Below, one piece after another: positions 28,635 to 36,084 of a stretch of DNA of 64,000 nucleotides. The DNA lies in contig JBAZSJ010000024.1 in the NCBI GenBank assembly GCA_041662485.1, positions 1 through 64,000 on the forward strand. Reading direction: 5' to 3'. This DNA is from Rariglobus sp041662485 (GTDB lineage: Bacteria > Verrucomicrobiota > Verrucomicrobiia > Opitutales > Opitutaceae). The stretch's first letter is position 1. Each line of letters opens with the position of its first letter. The notes under the pieces were generated by a model. The model saw nothing but the letters and a program-made list of their open reading frames with translations, ran no database searches and had not been told where the DNA came from. A program made the position numbers and the translations under genes.

Positions 28635-29249
28635 ATGATCACCTCGATCCAAGGACTGCTCACCGCCGCGACTCCGCTCCACGCGATTGTCGAATTAAAC
28701 GGCTTCGGTTACGAAGTGAACATCCCCGTGACCACGGCGGAAAAACTCCCCGTGACGGGCTCGACCGTGAAGCTGCACACCCTCGTGATTTACCGCGAGG
28801 ATTCGCAGACGCTCTACGGCTTCGCCACCCCGGCGGAACGCGATTTTTTCCGACTCATGATCGAGCACGTCACGGGCGTCGGCCCGAAGATGGCGCTCAC
28901 CATCATGAGCAAGCTCTCCCTGCCCTCGCTGGAAAGCGCGATCCGCGTCGGCGATATCGCCACGCTCGCGAAATGCCCGGGCATCGGCAAGAAAACCGCC
29001 GAGCGCCTCGTGATCGAGTTGCGCGCCAAGGTCGGCGCCACCGGTTCGTCCGAAAGCGTTCTGTCCGCCAGCGGCTCATCCGACGACAACGCTTCGCCGG
29101 CCGACAGTCGCCTTCGCGATGCCGTGCTTGCGCTGACCGCCCTTGGCTACAAAACCGCCGACGCCGACGAGGCCGTGCGGCGGGGGCTGCTCACGCTTGG
29201 CCCGAAGGCGACGACGGAACAGCTCATTAAAAAAGCCCTCGGCTCCTGA
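28635..29249 (+). CDS. ruvA: Holliday junction DNA helicase subunit RuvA
   Basis: RuvA binds Holliday junctions and recruits RuvB for branch migration. It has 204 residues from ATG 28635 (MITSIQGLLTAATPLHAIVE). An OB-fold N-terminal domain is followed by helix-hairpin-helix motifs (VTGVGPKMAL, CPGIGKKTAERLVIELRAK) and the C-terminal RuvB-binding domain (RDAVLALTALGYKTADADEA). The start immediately follows the GGTCATT repeat. ruvB and ruvC are not in the window. Confidence 0.95.
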   Translation: MITSIQGLLTAATPLHAIVELNGFGYEVNIPVTTAEKLPVTGSTVKLHTLVIYREDSQTLYGFATPAERDFFRLMIEHVTGVGPKMALTIMSKLSLPSLESAIRVGDIATLAKCPGIGKKTAERLVIELRAKVGATGSSESVLSASGSSDDNASPADSRLRDAVLALTALGYKTADADEAVRRGLLTLGPKATTEQLIKKALGS

Positions 29250-29256
29250 TGTTTTG

Positions 29257-29361
29257 TGGGAGCGAGCTTGCTCGCGATTCCGCATGTAGGAGCCCGTTTA
29301 CGGGCGATTTGCCTGTCGGAAAACCAAGGGACCACGAATCGCCCGTAAACGGGCTCCTGCA
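29257..29361. repeat. Three REP-like units
   Basis: The units are GTGGGAGCGAGCTTGCTCGC at 29257, GTAGGAGCCCGTTTACGGGC at 29287, and an inverted copy of the latter ending about 29361 (GCCCGTAAACGGGCTCCTGC). All share the GT(A/G)GGAGC head, while the palindromic arm comes in two types. They fill the space between convergent ruvA and the anti-sigma gene. Confidence 0.7.
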
Positions 29362-29381
29362 AAAACCGACCGACGCCGAAC

Positions 29382-30068
29382 TCAGCGCTGAAATTGGAAG
29401 GCCGTGAACTCGACGTTGCCCTGAATGGGACGGCTGCTGCGGAACACGCGGCTGTTATCCTGCTGCAAAGTCGGACGCGCCTCAAAGACCATGTCATCCA
29501 CGACCACGCTCTGCACCGGCGGAAGCTGAACCTGCTGCATCCACTCGGCACCGGCCACACGTTCAGTTAAAACGGTGTCGTCACGGCCCACCGCAAGATT
29601 CTGGCTGGCGAACACAGGCTGGAGCGTGGTGCTGCGCGGAGTCAGGGCCACGATGGAAACCGGTGCTGTCGTTTTCGTCGACGGCACGGAGGCAATCGCC
29701 GTCTTGCTGTCGGAAGCTGAAGGTGTCCCTGAGCTCAAAAAAACCACGGTCAGGCATGCGGCCATGGCCGTAAACCCGCCAAATGCGGCCGTATAGGTTC
29801 CCCATCCCGCTTTGCGGCGGGCCGGAACGCCCACGATCTTGCGCTCCGCGTCCTGGAGCGATTTTTCGAGGGCAAATGATGCGGGGGCCTGCCGACGCTC
29901 GCGGTCGAAGAGCATGCCGCAGCCGCGCTGCATGCGGCAGTAGTCGCGATACGTCTTGCGCCGTTCGGGACTGCGCAGGATTTCCGCCTCCAGCTCCGCG
30001 GCTTCCTCCGGCGCGATCTGGTGGTCGACGTAGAGGTTTAGCAGTTCGATGAATCTTTTGTCTTTCAC
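29382..30068 (-). CDS. Putative anti-sigma factor (single-span membrane protein)
   Basis: A 228-residue protein whose start overlaps the sigma-factor stop by 4 bp (ATGA), the usual sigma/anti-sigma arrangement. The N-terminal about 55 residues (LLNLYVDHQIAPEEAAELEA, then CRMQRGC) resemble an anti-sigma domain, but the classic HxxxCxxC zinc motif is not intact: the cysteines are Cys44 and Cys50. One membrane helix is at about 90-114 (TAAFGGFTAMAACLTVVFLS), and the periplasmic C-terminal part has no recognised domain. It probably sequesters the sigma factor at the membrane. Confidence 0.75.
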   Translation of the reverse strand: MKDKRFIELLNLYVDHQIAPEEAAELEAEILRSPERRKTYRDYCRMQRGCGMLFDRERRQAPASFALEKSLQDAERKIVGVPARRKAGWGTYTAAFGGFTAMAACLTVVFLSSGTPSASDSKTAIASVPSTKTTAPVSIVALTPRSTTLQPVFASQNLAVGRDDTVLTERVAGAEWMQQVQLPPVQSVVVDDMVFEARPTLQQDNSRVFRSSRPIQGNVEFTAFQFQR

Positions 30069-30667
30069 TTGAAGTCCTCCCCCATTGTGTCGCGCAGGCT
30101 TTCACGGGCGCGGGCGATGCGGCTTTTTACGGTGCCCACGGAGATGCCGAGGATTTCGGAGATTTCCTCGTAGGCCATGTTTTTGACGTTTCTCAAAATA
30201 AGAATTTCCCGATGTTTCGGGCTCAGTTTGTCCATGCCCGAGGCGATGCGATCCACGAGCTCTTGGGTGACGGTGATATCGCCGGGGGTCTCCACATCGG
30301 CGGCAAACACCTCGGAAAGGGGCGTGTCGTTGTCGGCGCTGACCGGCTGGTCGAAGGAAACCGTCTTATCCCGTTTGCGGCGCCACCAATACCAGTAGCG
30401 GTTGCGGGCCAGATTGGTCGCGATCTGATAGAGCCAGGTGGAAAAAGCGGAGTCGCCTCGGAAATTCACGAGACCCCGGTGGGCGCGGATAAACGCATCC
30501 TGGGTAACCTCCTCCGCGTCCTGTTGGTTGCGGAGAAGTTGGTGAACCATTCCATAAATGCGGTCCCAATACCGGCTCACCATCTCGTTAAAGGCGGCCT
30601 CGTCGCCGTTTTTAAAACGGTCTACGAGCAGGCGGTCGAGGGCTACTTCCTGAGCTTTCGAGGACAT
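30065..30667 (-). CDS. RNA polymerase sigma-70 family, ECF type
   Basis: A 200-residue ECF sigma factor. Region 2 spans about 25-100 (DAEEVTQDAFIRAHRGLVNF, STWLYQIATNLARNRYWYWW) and region 4 about 140-195 (LSPKHREILILRNVKNMAYE, ISEILGISVGTVKSRIARAR). ATG 30667 is preferred; an in-frame TTG at 30712 would extend it by 15 residues. A GGAAC sequence on the minus strand just upstream (complement of about 30704-30708) could be the -35 of an autoregulated promoter, which is inference only. Confidence 0.9.
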   Translation of the reverse strand: MSSKAQEVALDRLLVDRFKNGDEAAFNEMVSRYWDRIYGMVHQLLRNQQDAEEVTQDAFIRAHRGLVNFRGDSAFSTWLYQIATNLARNRYWYWWRRKRDKTVSFDQPVSADNDTPLSEVFAADVETPGDITVTQELVDRIASGMDKLSPKHREILILRNVKNMAYEEISEILGISVGTVKSRIARARESLRDTMGEDFK

Positions 30668-30886
30668 AAGTTCTGAGGAAGTATGATGCGCGTATTTTTG
30701 GATTGTTCCCAAATTTTATGCGAAGTTTGGCAGGGCTGGCGGGCCGGCTGGATCGGTGTTTCCAAATGGTGGATGGCAGTAGACGTCTTCGCGGGAGGCA
30801 AAGTGTCAACGGGCAAAGGCTTTTACGGGGAAAAAACGCTTGCCAAAACGAACAGGCAAACCCAATTCAAACCCTCTTCTGGTTAG
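30668..30886. other. Non-coding region between sigma gene and element
   Basis: No gene is seen. The stretch must contain the sigma-gene promoter (minus strand) and the original promoter of the interrupted tRNA-Lys gene (plus strand). TTGCCA at about 30839 is a possible -35, with no convincing -10. Confidence 0.4.
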
Positions 30887-30925
30887 TGGGTCGATAGCTC
30901 AACGGTAGAGCAGCATCCTTTTAAG
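30887..30925 (+). repeat. attL: 5' half of tRNA-Lys
   Basis: This is identical for 39 bp to 43464-43502, from the base before the tRNA to just past the anticodon loop (CTTTTAAG), then diverges. It is the remnant of the host tRNA gene, cut off from its 3' half by the integration. Confidence 0.85.
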
Positions 30926-30933
30926 CGTAGTAA

Positions 30934-31075
30934 TGTGTTTTCACTGCATTGCACATAGTTACATGCGGTTTCTAAATAAGGAGTTATGTGAAAATCTCAT
31001 TTCACATGATTTCACAAAAAACCACTGTTTTCCACGGATTTTAGTTCAAAACTGTGAAAACGACTGTGAAAATCT
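30934..31075. promoter_or_regulatory. Left-arm TGTGAAA repeat cluster (putative integrase/excisionase sites)
   Basis: The heptamer TGTGAAA or its complement occurs several times: an inverted pair TGTGAAA-6 nt-TTTCACA at 30987-31006, TTTCACA at about 31010, and a direct pair ACTGTGAAAACGACTGTGAA at 31051-31070. The same direct pair with a 12-bp period is found near the right end at 43398-43421. Such arrays at both ends match arm-type sites of tyrosine recombinases. Confidence 0.5.
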
Positions 31076-31078
31076 TAC

Positions 31079-31729
31079 CTAGGTAAGCGACTTCAGCGAG
31101 TCGGTCCAATGCGCCTCGCTGATGATGTATAGATCATGGCCGCTGTCGCGGAGTTCGACCGCCCTCTCGATCTTGCGGCCGTAGCTGGTGTGAACCCAAT
31201 CACGGGACGCAAAGTGGCCGATAAGGACATACCGAGTTTCAAAGCGCGGTTGCTCGTGAACAACACCGCCCCGTGCCGTGATGACGTCCCACACCTTGGC
31301 CCGCGTGCCGTAGGCGCAGCGGCCGGTAACCACGAACTCGGCGCCGGCATAGCTGATGGCCGGTGCTGGCTGCGTAATGGGCAAGGAAGCCGAAAGATCC
31401 TCAATCCCTTCTTCATTCGCAGAAAGCCCGCCCAGTGATTGCATGATCCCGGCGAGTTCCTCCCTCTCGACATCATCAATGACGCCATCGGCAAAGATGG
31501 CATCGAGCCGTTTTTTCAGAAGATCGAACGGGAATACGGGTTCGCGATCAAAGTAGGTTTCGACCCAAGTGCGAAACACCGCGGCCTCCTGGTCGGCGAC
31601 AACCCCGTCGATCAATATTCCACGGCATAAGCCGATGAGTTGGTCGATTGCTTTCCCCTGATTGTTGATCAGCGCGGCAGGGAATCTGTAGATCGGCTGA
31701 CCGTTCGCGTCTCTTGGAACCGTGCTCAC
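31079..31729 (-). CDS. TerB-like plus BRCT domain protein
   Basis: 216 residues from a GTG start. The N-terminal half (about 20-95: LIGLCRGILIDGVVADQEAA, then DGVIDDVEREELAGI) is an acidic helical TerB-like module. The C-terminal half (about 125-214: GAEFVVTGRCAYGTR, ITARGGVVHEQ, RYVLIGHFASRDW, YGRKIERA) is a BRCT domain of the DNA-ligase type, expected to bind DNA ends or protein partners. It is the last gene of the element, next to attL. No ligase catalytic domain is present. It may be an accessory (moron-type) gene. Confidence 0.75.
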   Translation of the reverse strand: MSTVPRDANGQPIYRFPAALINNQGKAIDQLIGLCRGILIDGVVADQEAAVFRTWVETYFDREPVFPFDLLKKRLDAIFADGVIDDVEREELAGIMQSLGGLSANEEGIEDLSASLPITQPAPAISYAGAEFVVTGRCAYGTRAKVWDVITARGGVVHEQPRFETRYVLIGHFASRDWVHTSYGRKIERAVELRDSGHDLYIISEAHWTDSLKSLT

Positions 31730-31734
31730 GGGGA

Positions 31735-31962
31735 TTAAAGATGTCCTCGATCTTCGACGCGACGGCGGCGGTAGTAATCGGGATAAAGTTCGGCGCGGAC
31801 GTAGTCTTTCACGTCACGACGGGAAAGGCCGGAAGTCGCCGCAACTTTGTCGAGCAGACCGTCGAGGATGGCCTTGGTGGCAGCCTTCTCGGCTTCGCAG
31901 GCGATGGAGTGCTGATAAAATGCCTCCAGCAACGCCCGGCGCTGGGCATCAGGCAGTGGCAT
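31735..31962 (-). CDS. Small helical protein of the element
   Basis: 75 residues from ATG 31962 (MPLPDAQRRALLEAFYQHSI), overlapping the end of the upstream gene by 14 bp. It is rich in charged helical sequence and ends with YPDYYRRRRVEDRGHL. Function is not recognised. The stop is 5 bp before the TerB-BRCT start, so the three genes form an operon. Confidence 0.6.
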   Translation of the reverse strand: MPLPDAQRRALLEAFYQHSIACEAEKAATKAILDGLLDKVAATSGLSRRDVKDYVRAELYPDYYRRRRVEDRGHL

Positions 31963-32416
31963 GAAAGAGTTCGCGGAGTTTCGCCTCCACGACCGGAGAG
32001 GCCTCTCGCCGGCCGGCGCGGTCGATGTCTTCCAGCTCCTCGATGCAGGCCGTAAGATCGGCCAGAGTGAGCCCGAGAGGCTCCAATGGCATCTCGGCAT
32101 CGCGTAGACGGGTGCTGAGCAGGCGACCGAGCCCGATAAGGATGGCTATGGTGCTGGCGAAGAAATCTTTCTCGCGTTGCAGCGAGTGGACGCCGCGCAT
32201 GAGGAGGCGATCTTCAAGTTCCTTCACATACTCGAAGGCGACGAGCCAGCGGGATGTGGCTCGCAGCCAGTGACGGCGCTCGGAGTTGGCTTCTTTCTGG
32301 ACTTGGGCGATGAGACGGGAGGCGAAATATGCCTCGGGGGCGCTGGCCAGCGGACCCTCGGGGAAGGCGATTTCCGCCTGAGTGAGATCAACGGTCATGG
32401 GAGAATAAAAGTGCAT
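31949..32416 (-). CDS. Hypothetical protein of the element
   Basis: 155 residues, or 149 if ATG 32398 (MTVDLTQAEIAFPEG) is used. It is predicted mostly alpha-helical, with a basic stretch (SERRHWLRATSRWL) and leucine-rich central helices (STIAILIGLGRLLSTRL). No family is recognised. It is the first gene of a three-gene unit with the small protein and the TerB-BRCT gene, and tandem terminators just upstream separate it from the preceding genes. Confidence 0.65.
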   Translation of the reverse strand: MHFYSPMTVDLTQAEIAFPEGPLASAPEAYFASRLIAQVQKEANSERRHWLRATSRWLVAFEYVKELEDRLLMRGVHSLQREKDFFASTIAILIGLGRLLSTRLRDAEMPLEPLGLTLADLTACIEELEDIDRAGRREASPVVEAKLRELFHATA

Positions 32417-32434
32417 ACTTTAATCGCTGGCAAC

Positions 32435-32465
32435 AAAAAGCCCCGCTACCTTGGAGGGTGCGGGG
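32435..32465 (-). terminator. Rho-independent terminator
   Basis: On the minus strand CCCCGC ... GCGGGG is followed by CTTTTTG. It is the second of two tandem terminators. Confidence 0.7.
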
Positions 32466-32475
32466 TGATTGTTAC

Positions 32476-32506
32476 AAAAAGCCGCCCAAGGGTCACCAAG
32501 GGCGGC
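32476..32506 (-). terminator. Rho-independent terminator
   Basis: On the minus strand GCCGCCCTTGG ... CCTTGGGCGGC is followed by five T. With the neighbouring terminator it insulates the TerB-BRCT unit from upstream transcription. Confidence 0.75.
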
Positions 32507-33062
32507 TGATAGGCTTACGCAGCGAACTGGAACAGCATTTGTCCGCAGCACCCATCAAGGTGGATGGGGAAGGCTTTGGCACAGATTGGCCTAATCCTTA
32601 CCCCGGTCCTACGATGACGGAAGCTATGGCGGAAAATGATCCGACCGCCGCATCTGTGACAGGTAGTAATAGTCATTGGGAATAAGTTCTACTTTTTTGA
32701 ACTTGTGCCCCCCTTCCTGACGGCCTGACATTGTGTTTGCTGACTCACGTCTGACCGCCTCCTTCCCGGGGGTTTAGGATGGGACTCGCTCTACGCCCCC
32801 CACCGGCTGTAACCGGGAGGGGCTTTTTTCTTGCTGCGCCAAATGATCAGCGGAAACCGCGTGGCGCTTTAGTAGGTATCATTGAAGTGTAGGTTTCGCG
32901 GTAGGTCCCCGAAGAATACGAGAGCCATCCGTTACGCCAGTCACCCTTTGCCTCCGCCACAAGCTTCTCAAGAGCAACTTTCTGGCAAGTTATTCACCGT
33001 GCATATGTGAATAAGTATGACCCGATACGGCTTGACTGATGGATACGTGAAACGCGAAGCGA
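32507..33062. other. Long low-coding region inside the element
   Basis: About 550 bp without a convincing gene. A plus-strand frame to 32685 has a plausible but unrecognised composition. A plus-oriented terminator lies at 32795-32829. On the minus strand 32847-32993 there is a 48-codon open stretch with protein-like composition (KLVAEAKGDWRNGWL, YRETYTSMIPTKAP) but no good start. It may be the eroded end of a lost gene, which would fit the deletion of structural genes here. Confidence 0.4.
32795..32829 (+). terminator. Rho-independent terminator (plus strand)
   Basis: GCCCCCCACCGG, loop CTGTAA, CCGGGAGGGGC, then six T. It points along the plus strand, opposite to all clear element genes, which implies a plus-strand transcript upstream or a bidirectional role. 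Confidence 0.65.
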
Positions 33063-33320
33063 TCATAAGCCAAACCGTCCATGCAGCAGGAGCCTAGTTT
33101 TTAGCGCCTTCTCACGCCGGTAGATCGTGGCCGTGCTCACACCGGCTTTCTTGGCCTGCTCAGCACGACTGGGGCGCCCCACCGTGGCGGCAATGATGAT
33201 GCGTCGCAGCTCGGCGAAGTCCTCCCTTAGTTCGGCAATCTCGTGAGCACCTGGCAGCATAGCGACCACGCGGGCCGCGATGGCGTCGACGTCGGCATCC
33301 GTGAGTGTGCGTTTTTTCAT
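33063..33320 (-). CDS. Small HTH protein
   Basis: 85 residues from ATG 33320 (MKKRTLTDADVDAIAARVVA). The C-terminal half holds a helix-turn-helix (SRAEQAKKAGVSTATIYRRE) of the kind seen in small phage regulators. It is the last of a run of four small genes (34204 to 33063). The longer frame to 33419 overlaps the neighbour and lacks similarity. Probably a DNA-binding regulator; the target is unknown. Confidence 0.6.
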   Translation of the reverse strand: MKKRTLTDADVDAIAARVVAMLPGAHEIAELREDFAELRRIIIAATVGRPSRAEQAKKAGVSTATIYRREKALKTRLLLHGRFGL

Positions 33321-33357
33321 AAAATAAAATCCCGCCGTTTCGGGCGGGCTGAAATCG

Positions 33358-33612
33358 TCAGGCGGTGCGGAACTTCTCGATGAACGCCTCGATGTCCTTG
33401 CGCTTAACGAGCCGGACACCGCGCTTACCGCGACGCCCAGGGATCAACGACGACGGGAGGCGGTCATGTTCGCGGGTGCACCATTCGTGCAGCGTGCTGG
33501 ATGGCACGCCGTGCAGGTCGAAGATGTCGCGCGGCCTCAGATCGACGGCGTTCGCGAGGTCGCGGCTGGTGCGCTTGCGCTGAACCGGAGGGATGGACGA
33601 TGAGGTGCTCAT
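33358..33612 (-). CDS. Small HTH/excisionase-like DNA-binding protein
   Basis: 84 residues. RPRDIFDLHGVPSSTLHEWC followed by GVRLVKRKDIEAFIEKF has the recognition-helix-plus-wing pattern of HTH_17/AlpA-like excisionases or regulators. Its ATG overlaps the stop of the upstream gene by 4 bp, indicating translational coupling. It could be an excisionase or an activator of element genes; which of the three such proteins plays which role is not clear. Confidence 0.6.
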   Translation of the reverse strand: MSTSSSIPPVQRKRTSRDLANAVDLRPRDIFDLHGVPSSTLHEWCTREHDRLPSSLIPGRRGKRGVRLVKRKDIEAFIEKFRTA

Positions 33613-33863
33613 AACATATCAAAAGGGCCGGGCTCTTCGTCGCCGGATCCGCCCCACCCCTTCTCCCGCATCTCGTCGGGATGCACGGTGGACTTCGGCG
33701 GGATGTAGCCGAGTTCCCAAATATAGGCTTTGTGGACCTCCAACTCGGTGACCAGCGCGAGCGCCATATCGCTCAGTTCTTTGGGCGAGCGGGTCGCACG
33801 GATGGCACGACGCCAGTAGAAGGCGGACGGACGAAAAGAAGCGGGGACAGTTTCAGCACTCAT
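33609..33863 (-). CDS. Hypothetical protein of the element
   Basis: 84 residues. It has an N-terminal basic part (SAFYWRRAIRATRSPKELSD) and a C-terminal acidic tail ending EEPGPFDML. No domain is recognised. It overlaps both neighbours by 4 bp (33609-33612 and 33860-33863), which supports it as a real gene of the coupled set. Position between the tape-measure gene and regulators suggests a structural or assembly accessory role, but this is inference. Confidence 0.6.
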   Translation of the reverse strand: MSAETVPASFRPSAFYWRRAIRATRSPKELSDMALALVTELEVHKAYIWELGYIPPKSTVHPDEMREKGWGGSGDEEPGPFDML

Positions 33864-34204
33864 GCTTCAACCTCCGATTCGATTGAAACCTCTGATTCAA
33901 ACAGAACGAAATCATCTGGTTTTTGATCGTCCGCCGGCGGTTGTCCGAGTTTCTCCCGCAACGCCGCCATCTCGACGTAGAGAGGCATTTTCGAGCGAAT
34001 TGCCGCAGAGAGCAGGCGGGCTTGGTTATACCGGCCAACACCGGCTAGCATTGCGAAGTCTTCAGCGTCTTCCTCTCCACAAAACACCGACGCGACGTGC
34101 ATCGCAAAATTTGGATCGAGCATCCATGCATGGAGCATCGGTGGCAGCTGATCTTCTGGGACAACAGTCTCGGGCAGTGGCGCTAACTTCAGGCGAGGTT
34201 TCAT
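33860..34204 (-). CDS. Hypothetical protein of the element
   Basis: 114 residues from ATG 34204 (MKPRLKLAPLPETVVPEDQL). The middle (FCGEEDAEDFAMLAGVGRYN) is acidic and helical and the tail is very acidic (FESEVSIESEVEA). No family is recognised. It is the first gene of a four-gene coupled run downstream of the tape-measure gene. Similarity in position to small tail-assembly genes is noted without sequence support. Confidence 0.55.
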   Translation of the reverse strand: MKPRLKLAPLPETVVPEDQLPPMLHAWMLDPNFAMHVASVFCGEEDAEDFAMLAGVGRYNQARLLSAAIRSKMPLYVEMAALREKLGQPPADDQKPDDFVLFESEVSIESEVEA

Positions 34205-34236
34205 TTTTAACGATAGAAGCAACCGCACCTACTCAC

Positions 34237-34322
34237 GGGGGTAAGAGTTGGGCACGCAGTGCCCTCCCCGCTTTCGATGCGGCTGCAATTTTTCGTTCTG
34301 CGATGGTCGGGCTCTTACCCCC
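34237..34322. promoter_or_regulatory. 11-bp perfect inverted repeat spanning 86 bp
   Basis: GGGGGTAAGAG at 34237-34247 is mirrored by CTCTTACCCCC at 34312-34322, 64 nt apart. It lies between the tape-measure gene and the small-gene run. It could form a long-range stem in a leader transcript or be a paired protein-binding site. Confidence 0.45.
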
Positions 34323-34396
34323 GATGATCCCACAGGAATCATGGACTCAGCGTGGATGACCTATGTCTTAAGCTTCAAGTCTAAAGCGTGCCTAAC

Positions 34397-35920
34397 TCAC
34401 GAAAACACAACGCCCTGATTTAATTTATATTTAATGGTGTCATGCAGAGCTGTAATTGCCCGGACGACGGACTCACTGCCCTTATCTCTATCAGACGGAC
34501 GAGATGAGGAAGGAACAGACGATGCACCGAACGGATCAACATCAAGGCTTCCGGGGAATCTTCCGCCGGATCCGAACATGGGCTTTACCATGTTGGCATC
34601 GAGAGCGAGGCCGCGTTTCTGGTAGCCGTTTGCCGACGCGTCGAAGAAGGTGTCTTTCGCACGCTGAAGGCGTTCAGCCTGGGCCTTTGCAGTTTGTTTT
34701 TCGCCCTCGGCTGCGATCTCTTTGCGGCGCTTTATTTTCTCCTCTTCTGCCGCCATGAATTCGGCGTTTCCGTCCTGAATCTGGGCGTCCAGCTTTTCGC
34801 GGGCTTTTACCGCAGCTTCAAAATCCTTATTGCGCTCAGATGCGGCAGCTTCAGCAGTCGCGCGTCCGGCTTCGTCTTGATCAGCAATGCGCTTCTTGAC
34901 GGCGTCGTTGGCCTTGACCGTCTCCTTCGCATTAAGTGCGTCGAGTGCGGCGACGGCAGACAGATAACGCTTCCGATTTTCAAGCTCTACGGAATTCCTG
35001 TTCTTGCTCGCCGACAAATCCCCACCCTCGTTCGCTCGCTTAATCGTGGTTTCGGCATACTTCGCCTCCCCAACTTTGATATATGCCTGAGCCAATTCCA
35101 GCAGCGCCTTTTTTGAGGCGTTGGTTCCTTCGTCTGTGTTAGCGACTGCGAGCAGGGCTTTGTTCAGCGGATCGAAATGGTCGGCGATCATAAGACCCGC
35201 CTTCACGAACTCGCCTCCAAGAATAGTCAGCCGGACCTTGAGTGTTTCAAATCGGTCGCCCGCCTCGTCGAGCTTTTTAACCATCTCCTCCGACATGACG
35301 ACGCCGGCCTTGCGTGCTTCATCCGCAACGAAGGCATATCCGTTGGTTCCAAGCTCACGAAGAGCCGCCATCAACTTCGGCGCATTCTTCGCCCCGATGA
35401 TGTCCATGGCGGCGGTCAGCGCCTCTTGATCGCTGCCGGCGTTGGCGATGGCCCGTCCGAAACGCTCCATCTGTTCTTCCGGACGGAGCTTTGAAAAATC
35501 CTTCGCTGAGATGCCGAGCCTGGAGAACTTGCCGATGAGGATGTCGTTGCCGCGGGCGGCATCGGTGGCGTTTGACTGGAGTTGCACCATGGCCTTCCCC
35601 ATGTCGCCAACGTCAGCCCCGTTGTTGCGAGCTAGTTGACCGAGGATTTGGATAGCGTCGGAAGTGACGCCGGCCGCATTTGCCGCGTCATTGGTTGCCG
35701 ATGCATAAACGATGGCGGCTTGGCTCGCCTTGAGAACGATGGCCGACGAAGCGACAAACGCAGTTGCCGCAACCGTCACGCCCGACTTTATGAAGTCGAG
35801 TGTCGGTTGCATTTTCTTCGCCGCGATCTGCGTGGCGCGCATCTCCTGATTGAATTTCTGGAATCCCTCGGTTTGAGCGATCGATTCCAAAATGACGGAT
35901 ACTTTCAACTGGCGGGCCAT
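34397..35920 (-). CDS. Phage tail tape measure protein, short
   Basis: 507 residues. The N-terminal half matches tape-measure proteins: AAIVYASATNDAANAAGVTS, SFLxxxG-type segments such as GNDILIGKFSRLGISAKDFS, and AMDIIGAKNAPKLMAALREL. The second half is a long charged coiled coil (about 290-430), and the end (VVRAITALHDTIKYKLNQG) resembles tape-measure C-termini. Tape-measure length sets tail length, so a 507-residue protein implies a very short tail or a truncated gene. No tail tube, baseplate or fibre genes are nearby, so it may be a remnant, or an altered version that redirects a helper phage tail. Confidence 0.75.
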   Translation of the reverse strand: MARQLKVSVILESIAQTEGFQKFNQEMRATQIAAKKMQPTLDFIKSGVTVAATAFVASSAIVLKASQAAIVYASATNDAANAAGVTSDAIQILGQLARNNGADVGDMGKAMVQLQSNATDAARGNDILIGKFSRLGISAKDFSKLRPEEQMERFGRAIANAGSDQEALTAAMDIIGAKNAPKLMAALRELGTNGYAFVADEARKAGVVMSEEMVKKLDEAGDRFETLKVRLTILGGEFVKAGLMIADHFDPLNKALLAVANTDEGTNASKKALLELAQAYIKVGEAKYAETTIKRANEGGDLSASKNRNSVELENRKRYLSAVAALDALNAKETVKANDAVKKRIADQDEAGRATAEAAASERNKDFEAAVKAREKLDAQIQDGNAEFMAAEEEKIKRRKEIAAEGEKQTAKAQAERLQRAKDTFFDASANGYQKRGLALDANMVKPMFGSGGRFPGSLDVDPFGASSVPSSSRPSDRDKGSESVVRAITALHDTIKYKLNQGVVFS

Positions 35921-35945
35921 GGGTTAAAAAGTGGATACTCGATCA

Positions 35946-36080
35946 GTGAGCGACATCGCGAAAATACAGCATCCACACCCGTTGATATGGGTAATCATTT
36001 CCGTTGTGGCCGCGCTGGCCGCGTTCGGTTTTGTGGTCGGCTGCATCGTTATCGGCTTCGCTTTTTTCGTGGGGAGCTGA
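35946..36080 (+). CDS. Possible 44-residue membrane protein
   Basis: An open frame from GTG 35946 to TGA 36080 encodes a short hydrophilic start, then one strong membrane helix (LIWVIISVVAALAAFGFVVG and CIVIGFAFFVG). It fills a 164-bp gap in an otherwise tightly packed minus-strand gene run and is on the opposite strand. No ribosome site is visible. A 40-codon minus-strand frame (stop just before the tape-measure ATG) competes for the same space. Holin-like function is possible but unsupported. Confidence 0.3.
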   Translation: MSDIAKIQHPHPLIWVIISVVAALAAFGFVVGCIVIGFAFFVGS

Positions 36081-36084
36081 CGAG

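Noticed and set aside
32458..32685. 75-codon plus-strand frame in the element
   Set aside because: Begins inside a terminator hairpin, has no recognisable family and runs opposite to the other genes; kept only as part of the low-coding region.
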